Assembly (NCBI GenBank): GCA_041661865.1
Contig: JBAZTO010000001.1
Coordinates: forward strand, 62,001-126,000
Direction: 5' to 3'
DNA: 64,000 bases
Source: JBAZTO01 sp041661865
Lineage (GTDB): Bacteria; Planctomycetota; Phycisphaerae; SM23-33
The notes beneath the pieces were generated by a model that saw only the letters and a program-made list of their open reading frames with translations, made no database searches and was not told the DNA's origin. Below are positions 58,776 through 64,000 of this stretch, piece after piece. The number at the start of each line of letters is the position of its first letter. The first letter of the stretch is position 1. The translations under genes were made by a program, and so were the position numbers.

Positions 58776-59531
58776 ATGACAGATAACATCTCGAGCGCCG
58801 GCAGTTCCGCCGTCACTTCCCCCTCCAACCCTTTAGTCGACTTGTGCTGCAGCCTCAGCCACAGCGACTGCTTCTGGGTCCGCCTCCTGGCGGACAAGGC
58901 TGACCCCTCGAAACTGGTGGCCAAGGACTACTACGGCCGCATGTGCTTCTTCACCCGGGATACCAGCATCCCCACGGACTGGGCGCCAGAGCAGTACGCC
59001 CTGGTGACCGAGACCCTGGCCAAGGAGAAGTTCCGCGTCGTGAAGATGGCCAGCTATCGCTGCCAAGATGAGGCCGTTGCTCGCGGCCCGATCGGAAAGC
59101 TCTTCGAGGGCGTCATCGATGTCGCCTTCGAGTCACCCAGTGACAACCAGGTGCTGTCCCTGCTTGACGCACGGACAGCGAAGATCATCGCTGGCGAGCA
59201 GCTCGAAGCCGCTTTGCAGGCTGAGGCCGAACGCCAGATGAGCGAGCTTGCCGAGCTCGACGAGAAGGAGAACGAACGTCGGGCTGCCGATGCGCTCTTT
59301 GCCGCGATGGCCACCCGGTTGACGCCCGCTGGTGTCACCTGGTCCGTCGACTGGCGCATCCACGACGACACCTATGCCTTCTCCGACGACAGCCGGGCCT
59401 ACCAGGCCGGGTTGAAGAACGAGAGGGACCTCGTCGTCCGTTTCAGGAAGTTGCCGCTCGATGACCAGACGGTCATCCGCGGTTTCAACTGGACCCGCGT
59501 CGGGCTGATCAACGCCCGAGTCAAAGTCTGA
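58776..59531 (+). CDS. Unknown protein under class C promoter
   Basis: A 251-residue protein starting MTDNISSAGSSAVTSPSNPL. It has an alpha/beta N-terminal domain, a long charged helix (QAEAERQMSELAELDEKENE, about 150-180) and a beta-rich C-terminus (TWSVDWRIHDDTYAF). An upstream in-frame ATG at 58716 lies before the promoter and is rejected. No recognised family. Confidence 0.65.
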   Translation: MTDNISSAGSSAVTSPSNPLVDLCCSLSHSDCFWVRLLADKADPSKLVAKDYYGRMCFFTRDTSIPTDWAPEQYALVTETLAKEKFRVVKMASYRCQDEAVARGPIGKLFEGVIDVAFESPSDNQVLSLLDARTAKIIAGEQLEAALQAEAERQMSELAELDEKENERRAADALFAAMATRLTPAGVTWSVDWRIHDDTYAFSDDSRAYQAGLKNERDLVVRFRKLPLDDQTVIRGFNWTRVGLINARVKV

Positions 59532-59562
59532 TTTCACCCACAACATCATCAAGGAACCTACC

Positions 59563-60354
59563 ATGCGTAGCTTCATCATCCTCCCCCTCCTCCTGTGTGC
59601 CGTCGGCCTTCTGGCCCTCGACACCAACAACCCGCCCGTGTGCCAGGACAATCCCGGCCTCCAGGGCACCAACGTCGTCGGGCAGGTGCTGACCTCCACG
59701 GTCGGCACTTGGACCGACGCCGAGACGCCCGTCTCCAGCCTCACGTTCGCCTACCAGTGGTGGCGGGCGGACAACAACGCGGGCCTCAACGCCGCAGCGA
59801 TCCCGGGCGCGACCGGCAGCACCTACACCGTGTCGGCGGCCGACTCGGGCAAGGCCCTGCGCCTCGAGGTGCTGTGCACCGACACCGGCTACGGGACTGC
59901 CCCGCCGGCGACGACCACCGCGTTCACCAGAGGCGGCGTGGCAGCTGGCGACACCGCAGCTGTGCCGCTCGTCACCAGTTCGCTCACCGCGACTGGCGTC
60001 GTCGGCGACGCGTTCAGCTACCAGGTGGTGGCGAGCAACTCGCCGCTCAACTATGTCATCGTCAACCTGCCCGCGGGCTGGACGACCAATGGCACCGGCG
60101 GCATCTCGGGCATATTGCCTGCCGCTGGCATGTACGGCATCACGATCGTGTTGAACAACGTGGCCGGATCATCCAGCGCTGTGCTGTCGATCACCACGCA
60201 TGATCCAGTCCCCACCCCGAATCCGAACCCGACGCCAACCCCGGTGACGTCGAGTAGCAGCAGTGGTGGTGGCGGTGGTTGCAACGCTGGCGCCGGCGCC
60301 GGGCTTCTGCTCGGTCTGCTGTCATTCGCCGGATTCCGCCGTCGTCGGGAGTAG
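59563..60354 (+). CDS. Secreted surface protein with CTERM-type sorting signal
   Basis: A 263-residue protein. Residues 1-18 (MRSFIILPLLLCAVGLLA) form a signal peptide. Residues about 30-125 are an Ig-like domain (YQWWRADN...STYTVSAADSGKALRL). Residues about 132-212 are a He_PIG-type domain like those in the phage's own adhesins (FSYQVVASNSPLNYVIVNLP). A Pro/Thr linker and Ser/Gly run follow. The end is GGGGGC, a hydrophobic helix (AGAGAGLLLGLLSFAGF) and RRRRE, the tripartite layout of GlyGly/Synerg/MYXO-CTERM signals that host sorting enzymes recognise. It should be displayed on the infected cell. Blocking receptors or other phages is the most attractive guess. Confidence 0.75.
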   Translation: MRSFIILPLLLCAVGLLALDTNNPPVCQDNPGLQGTNVVGQVLTSTVGTWTDAETPVSSLTFAYQWWRADNNAGLNAAAIPGATGSTYTVSAADSGKALRLEVLCTDTGYGTAPPATTTAFTRGGVAAGDTAAVPLVTSSLTATGVVGDAFSYQVVASNSPLNYVIVNLPAGWTTNGTGGISGILPAAGMYGITIVLNNVAGSSSAVLSITTHDPVPTPNPNPTPTPVTSSSSSGGGGGCNAGAGAGLLLGLLSFAGFRRRRE

Positions 60355-60394
60355 CCCGACAACCCAACCCCGCCATGGGTGAAAGGCGGTTCAT

Positions 60395-60469
60395 GGCGCG
60401 GGCACCGACCACGGTGGGCCTGAGGAGCTTCCAGCTCCGTCGGAGGTTCGAACCCTCCGCGCGCCACCA
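60395..60469 (+). tRNA. tRNA-like gene, possible tRNA-Gly(TCC), aberrant D arm
   Basis: The 3' half is a textbook tRNA: T stem GGAGG/CCTCC with loop TTCGAAC, a 7-base acceptor strand GCGCGCC, discriminator A and an encoded CCA. The 5' end GGCGCGG pairs at six of seven positions. The anticodon loop CTTCCAG (60428-60434) gives TCC at 60430-60432 with a four- to five-pair stem. The D region is abnormal: ACCG-ACCA-CGGT has a four-base loop and seven unpaired bases follow. It is either a degenerate tRNA or a tRNA-like element. Confidence 0.5.
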
Positions 60470-60521
60470 TCAACCAACCCAGCAGGTACATTGCCTGCGC
60501 CAACGCCGAAAGGTCTACCAC

Positions 60522-61070
60522 ATGGGTATCCACTACAACCGGGCTCAGGCCCGGTTCGACAAGATCGCGCAGGCCACTGAGGGCCTGAGGCAGGACATCA
60601 ACGTCATCCCTCGGCTCATCGAACGGAAGAGGGAACAGCGCTCGCTGATCGATCAGCAGAGCGAGCAGATCCTCCAGAAGATCCTGGCGCTGAACAATGC
60701 GCGCCTCGCGGCCGAGGCGAGGGTCCGCAACTTCTTCCTCAACGGCTCGCCCGCTGGCGTGTCGCTCGCAGATGGGATCAAGGAGGACGAGGCCAACCAG
60801 GCTCAGGTCAAGGCCGCGCACGAGTCCGTCGCGAAGCTGATGGAGGACAACCAGGCCCTCAAGATCGCACGCGACGGGATCAACGAAGAGATCGAGGCGA
60901 GCGAGGCCAAGCTGGCGCAGCTGCTCGGCGACCCCCGCATCGTGCAGTACAACCTCCAGGCGAACGCACTGGAGCGTAAGAAGGACGCGTACCCCGTGCG
61001 GCTCAAGGCGCACCTGCGGCGCTGCCGTAGCTTCGGGGTCGCGGACTCCCGGATCGGGAAAGCGTCATGA
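60522..61070 (+). CDS. Coiled-coil protein
   Basis: A 182-residue, almost wholly helical protein with heptad-like repeats (TEGLRQDINVIPRLIERKRE and further) and a basic C-terminus. The ATG at 60522 is preferred because an upstream extension would run through the tRNA-like gene. It overlaps the next gene by four bases. Function unknown; size and character fit scaffold or chaperone-type proteins. Confidence 0.65.
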   Translation: MGIHYNRAQARFDKIAQATEGLRQDINVIPRLIERKREQRSLIDQQSEQILQKILALNNARLAAEARVRNFFLNGSPAGVSLADGIKEDEANQAQVKAAHESVAKLMEDNQALKIARDGINEEIEASEAKLAQLLGDPRIVQYNLQANALERKKDAYPVRLKAHLRRCRSFGVADSRIGKAS

Positions 61071-61405
61071 GGCCCGACAACTGCACCATGAAGCGGGACA
61101 CTGGCCCGGACACCCCGCTGACCGAGCGCGTCCAGGACAAGCTCGAGGCCTTGATCTGCGACCTGCAGAAGGCCAACGATGAAACCCGGCGCCTGTGGCT
61201 GGAACTGCAGGGCGTCTGCGAAGCCCGCCGCGAGCTCGAGTGCGAGCTGTTCGGTGGCAAGGCCACCGAGGGCGTGATCTCCGGCATCCGCGACGCGGGC
61301 GAGAAGATCATTCGCGTCGGCACCCAGTACCACAAGTCCGAGCTCCACGCTCGGAATCTGCTGGCCAAGCTCGAGCAGGTCGAGCATGTGATGGAGGCCG
61401 TATGA
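61067..61405 (+). CDS. Helical protein
   Basis: A 112-residue protein, helical with a long amphipathic stretch (ERVQDKLEALICDLQKANDE) and two Cys in the middle (GVCEARRELECEL). ATGA overlaps on both sides. Function unknown. Confidence 0.65.
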   Translation: MRPDNCTMKRDTGPDTPLTERVQDKLEALICDLQKANDETRRLWLELQGVCEARRELECELFGGKATEGVISGIRDAGEKIIRVGTQYHKSELHARNLLAKLEQVEHVMEAV

Positions 61406-61587
61406 TCACGGCCGACGTGTTCTACAAGGCCGTCGGATCGCCCCCGGAACGGGACGATCTGCAGCGCTGCAACTGCAAGGAAGAAGGACAGCTTGGGCAT
61501 CAGTTCTGCGGCTGGTGCACGACGCACAACAAGCCCCGGTTCGTGTGCGGGTGCATGCACCCGAACCCACCGGAGAAGAAGTCCTGA
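61402..61587 (+). CDS. Small cysteine-rich zinc-binding-like protein
   Basis: A 61-residue protein with seven cysteines and three His: CNC, HQFCGWC, and CGCMH. The spacing suggests one or two zinc sites. Function unknown. A strong terminator follows 12 bases after the stop. Confidence 0.65.
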   Translation: MITADVFYKAVGSPPERDDLQRCNCKEEGQLGHQFCGWCTTHNKPRFVCGCMHPNPPEKKS

Positions 61588-61599
61588 GAAGCCATCAGC

Positions 61600-61640
61600 C
61601 CCGCCCGGCGCAAGCCGGGCGGGCGAGCCGGCTTTTCTTT
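61600..61640 (+). terminator. Rho-independent terminator overlapping a class A promoter
   Basis: A 10-bp stem CCCGCCCGGC-GCAA-GCCGGGCGGG, then CGAGCCGGCTTTTCTTT. The last Ts begin the promoter motif at 61638, so the upstream transcript ends just before a new one can start. Confidence 0.85.
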
Positions 61641-61659
61641 ACCTCGAGCGCCCGTATCC
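61638..61659 (+). promoter_or_regulatory. Class A phage promoter
   Basis: TTTACC (61638-61643), ten bases TCGAGCGCCC, then GTATCC (61654-61659), 10 bases before the ATG at 61670. It is nearly identical to the minus-strand site at 39605-39626 over 22 bases. The boxes are only 9-10 bases apart, unlike sigma-70 promoters. No ribosome site. Confidence 0.65.
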
Positions 61660-61669
61660 TCACAGCACC

Positions 61670-62008
61670 ATGACCGACACGCCCGCCCTCGACCTCCTGG
61701 CCACCAAGAAGACCGCGGGTCTCGCTGACTTCGGCCGCAACGCGCTCATGGCCACCGCCGTTGGTTCCGCGGGCTTCGCTGGTGGCATGGGCGGCCATGC
61801 CCTGGGCCACGAGGTCGGCATGCACTTCGACCACAGCAACCCGTCGCCGGCCTGGACCGCGCCGGCTCGCGTGCAGGAGCGCGCTGAGCTGCATCCGGCC
61901 AACACCCTGGGCAACCTGGGTGCTGCCGGCGGAGGTGCTGCTGGTGCTGGGGCAGCCGCCCTGGCTCTCCTGGCTGCCCGCCGGCGCCAGGGAGGTGTGA
62001 ATGCCTGA
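61670..62008 (+). CDS. Small membrane protein with paralogue-like N-terminus
   Basis: A 112-residue protein starting MTDTPALDLLATKKTAGLAD. Two hydrophobic Ala/Gly-rich segments (about 28-44 and 82-98) flank a His-rich, amphipathic loop; the C-terminus is basic (RRRQGG). The start follows a class A promoter directly. The GRN-then-Gly-rich-helix pattern recalls the protein at 38698. Function unknown. Confidence 0.65.
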   Translation: MTDTPALDLLATKKTAGLADFGRNALMATAVGSAGFAGGMGGHALGHEVGMHFDHSNPSPAWTAPARVQERAELHPANTLGNLGAAGGGAAGAGAAALALLAARRRQGGVNA

Positions 62009-62267
62009 CATCCTGTTCACGCCTGTCGTCGGGTTCAAGACGCCCAACGGCGACCCGATGAACTGGCAGTACATCCACGACCACCACCGCCCGTCGCCGG
62101 GCACCGGGTGGTGGCGCGAGGTGACGGCCATTCTGAACAACGTGATCGTCCACGCGCAGGTCATTCGCACGCCCGGGTACGTCCCGAAGCCCGGCGAGCT
62201 CGAACCGCTCGTGATCACCGGGTTCTACTACGGGCTCAATGGGCTGCGTGAAGTCCCTCTGGTGTAA
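62001..62267 (+). CDS. Small unknown protein
   Basis: An 88-residue beta-rich protein with many aromatic residues and His (WQYIHDHHRPSPGTGWW). It overlaps the previous gene by 8 bases; GGGAGGTG precedes the ATG. Function unknown. Confidence 0.6.
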   Translation: MPDILFTPVVGFKTPNGDPMNWQYIHDHHRPSPGTGWWREVTAILNNVIVHAQVIRTPGYVPKPGELEPLVITGFYYGLNGLREVPLV

Positions 62268-62316
62268 TGGGCCGCGTCCATAGCGTCGAGACCCCGCTCG
62301 AGTGAATCGCGCCCAG

Positions 62317-62346
62317 CGCCCGCCGGACACCTGGCGGGCGTTGTTG
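62317..62346 (+). terminator. Probable terminator
   Basis: An 8-bp stem CGCCCGCC ... GGCGGGCG with an 8-base loop, then TTGTTGT. It separates the class A gene pair from the fibre-type genes. Confidence 0.65.
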
Positions 62347-62386
62347 TAGGGCTTCTCGGGCCGTGAAAGGCCGGTAGAGTATCGCC

Positions 62387-63079
62387 GTGCCAACGCAGGA
62401 CCCCACCACGATCCCGGCCTCTGTCGTGGCCACGAATCTGATGACGGAGCCGCTCGGCGTCCTGAACCGGATGCTGCAGCCAGGCGTGGCAACCACCTGG
62501 GTGCTCTCGACCTTGCCGATCGCCTACCGCAGCCAGCTGTGGAACGCGCTGAACGTCGCGGTCACCAAGGGTTGGGTCTCCGCTGCTGTCACCTTCGATG
62601 TCCCCGAGGCCTTCACTGGCCACCAGAGCACCGACAACGTGGGAGGCCACGGGCCGGGCGACCACACCGACATCCCGCCGCCGATCCCGACTCCGGCCGT
62701 GCACGACATCGCCGACCTACCCAACACGGTGACGATCACCAACCTGCTCAACGAGACGGTCCAGCAGATCGGCGTGAACCTGGCGCCGCTTGAGACCTTC
62801 ACCATCGACCTGCAGAACACCTCGCGCGCCTACGCCGCTCAGATCTGGAACGGGCTCTTCGCCGCTGTGGCCGCCGGTATCATCTCAGCGCCAGCCGTCA
62901 CCTTCGAGGTCTGGAACCTCTTCACCGGGCAGCAGGGCAAGGAAGACGAGGGCGGCCAAGGGCAGGGCGAGCTGGCCTATGACCAAGCCCAGGCCGTCAG
63001 CCGCCACCGCCGCATCTACGGCGGCGTCGACGACAACCGCCTGGCCTACCCCACCGATCTGAGGCAATACCATGGCTGA
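62387..63079 (+). CDS. Paralogue of the two-unit protein at 30117
   Basis: A 230-residue protein with a GTG start (PTQDPTTIPASVVATNLMTE...). Two internal units match those of the 195-residue protein at 30117: TNL..TEPL, SQLWNAL/AQIWNGL and the Gly/His endings TGHQSTDNVGGHGPG and TGQQGKEDEGGQGQG. The C-terminal 35 residues are unique. TAGAGTATCGCC just before the start may be a promoter element with no room for a ribosome site. The next fibre-like gene overlaps its end by 8 bases. Confidence 0.7.
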   Translation: MPTQDPTTIPASVVATNLMTEPLGVLNRMLQPGVATTWVLSTLPIAYRSQLWNALNVAVTKGWVSAAVTFDVPEAFTGHQSTDNVGGHGPGDHTDIPPPIPTPAVHDIADLPNTVTITNLLNETVQQIGVNLAPLETFTIDLQNTSRAYAAQIWNGLFAAVAAGIISAPAVTFEVWNLFTGQQGKEDEGGQGQGELAYDQAQAVSRHRRIYGGVDDNRLAYPTDLRQYHG

Positions 63080-63626
63080 TAAATACATCTCGCAGCTGAC
63101 GGCGGCATCGGCCCTCAACGACACCGACATGTTCGAGATCGAGACGGCTGGCGCCGCGTCGCTGAGGCTCACCGGCGCGCAGATCAAGGCTGGCATCCTG
63201 GCGACGGCGCTGCTGGCGGCCAACAACCTGTCCGAGGTGGACCCCGCGGCCGCGCGCAGCAACCTCGGGTTGGGCTCGGCGGCCATCCACCCGGCGACTG
63301 ACTTCCTGGCGTCGGCGACGCTGGTCGGCGGGCCGCTGGCCGTGACGCCGGCGACCGTCGACACCGTCGACGGCTCGGTCTCCGGCGGCGTCATCTGGCT
63401 CATCAGCATGGTGAAGGCCGGCGTCCGCTATGGCACCATGGTCCGGGCAGAAGCAACGGCCAGCGAGGTCGACTACATCAAGACCGGAACCGTCCTGGTG
63501 CCGGGCAACGGCACGTTCGACTTCACGATTGACGTCCAACGCAGTGGGACCAACATCCTGCTCGTGATCACACCGGCCAGCTCCGGCTGGTCTTACCGCC
63601 TGCAGCGCATCGTCATCCCGGCGTAG
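63072..63626 (+). CDS. Tail fibre-like protein
   Basis: A 184-residue protein. It starts with the fibre-type N-terminus DKYISQLTAASALNDTDMFE and contains NNLSEVDPAAARSNLGLGSA, the short stem motif common in many phage fibres. The C-terminal 90 residues are beta-rich. It probably forms a small fibre or the attachment end of one. It lies with the two-unit paralogue in a rightward operon. Confidence 0.7.
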   Translation: MADKYISQLTAASALNDTDMFEIETAGAASLRLTGAQIKAGILATALLAANNLSEVDPAAARSNLGLGSAAIHPATDFLASATLVGGPLAVTPATVDTVDGSVSGGVIWLISMVKAGVRYGTMVRAEATASEVDYIKTGTVLVPGNGTFDFTIDVQRSGTNILLVITPASSGWSYRLQRIVIPA

Positions 63627-63647
63627 CCTGCACCAGGAGATTCCGAT

Positions 63648-64000
63648 ATGTCCAAGCCCAACAAGGCGAACGTCCGAACCCTCACCATCACCTTCAACGG
63701 TGCGCTGATCATTTTCAACGCGTGCAATGCGCCGAAGGTGTTCACCGAGGCCCTCGACCTGGGCAACGCGTACGCCCTGCTCCGGCTGCTCGAGAAGCGG
63801 GTGCCGAACATCCGCAAGCTCGAGTCCATCCCGAACTTCGAGGAGTGGCTGCAGAAGACCCTCACGATCAAGCTCGGCGACAACATCTACGCCACGGCCA
63901 AGAAGGGCGTCGATGCGCTGCGCGCCCAGGGCAGCCTGACCGGCACCAAGGGCGTCTACGACCTGCTCTCGACCCTCGAGATCATCACCGACAACACCCA
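63648..64000 (+). CDS. Unknown protein, truncated by the window edge
   Basis: A frame of 117 codons starts at 63648 after CAGGAG and runs off the right edge without a stop. It begins MSKPNKANVRTLTITFNGAL: an N-terminal beta region followed by helices (NAYALLRLLEKRVPNIRKLE). No family recognised. Incomplete. Confidence 0.7.
   Translation, partial: MSKPNKANVRTLTITFNGALIIFNACNAPKVFTEALDLGNAYALLRLLEKRVPNIRKLESIPNFEEWLQKTLTIKLGDNIYATAKKGVDALRAQGSLTGTKGVYDLLSTLEIITDNT

Noticed and set aside
1..64000. CRISPR array, insertion sequence, integrase or attachment site
   Set aside because: No regularly spaced repeats, no transposase or recombinase motifs and no terminal direct repeats were seen; nothing indicates a temperate module in this window.

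Overview
This window is a GC-rich piece of a tailed double-stranded DNA phage (Caudoviricetes) with a long tail. It is open at both ends: an unfinished gene runs off each edge. The evidence is a large terminase, a spike and hub, a tape measure protein with a frameshifted tail assembly chaperone, a gp25-like baseplate protein, several adhesins, and dozens of tiny overlapping genes. The host cannot be named. High GC, PKD/Ig-type adhesins and a surface protein with a C-terminal sorting signal point to a GC-rich bacterium with an elaborate envelope. Portal, major capsid, tube, sheath, DNA polymerase and lysis genes were not recognised.

Layout. From 1 to about 41.5 kb most genes are on the minus strand and concern virion and transcription: unknown structural-region proteins, the terminase (4.7-7.3 kb), a spike-like protein (9.6-11.1 kb), a single-chain RNA polymerase of 2120 residues (13.8-20.2 kb), a large unknown protein, a sigma-70-family factor (22.7-23.5 kb), hub and baseplate-type proteins (23.5-28.7 kb), a run of adhesin-like proteins with BspA, PKD and Ig modules (28.7-35.6 kb), the tape measure (35.6-38.7 kb) and the G/GT chaperone pair (40.6-41.5 kb). 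Small plus-strand islands interrupt this block at 7.4, 11.4-13.8 and 39.7-40.6 kb. A low-GC region at 41.5-42.2 kb carrying a 358-base nested inverted repeat separates the two divergent halves. From 42.2 kb onwards genes run mostly on the plus strand: gp25-like protein, an SF1 helicase, about 25 small genes coupled by ATGA or GTGA overlaps, a CTERM-type surface protein, a tRNA-like gene and further fibre-type proteins. Minus islands here hold an Asp-box/Ig adhesin (54.6-57.5 kb) and a hemerythrin (58.2-58.7 kb).

How it works together. The phage appears to bring its own transcription apparatus: beta and beta' fused in one chain plus a sigma factor, with no alpha or omega gene in this window. 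Three families of short repeated motifs lie directly before gene blocks. Many sit so close to the ATG, with no Shine-Dalgarno sequence, that leaderless or nearly leaderless transcripts are likely. Two ordinary sigma-70-like promoters at 57.5-57.6 kb look host-dependent. The best candidates for new biology are the fused polymerase with its sigma factor and promoter set, the nested inverted repeat, the phage-encoded CTERM surface protein and the phage hemerythrin. All functional calls rest on reading motifs by eye; no database search was run.
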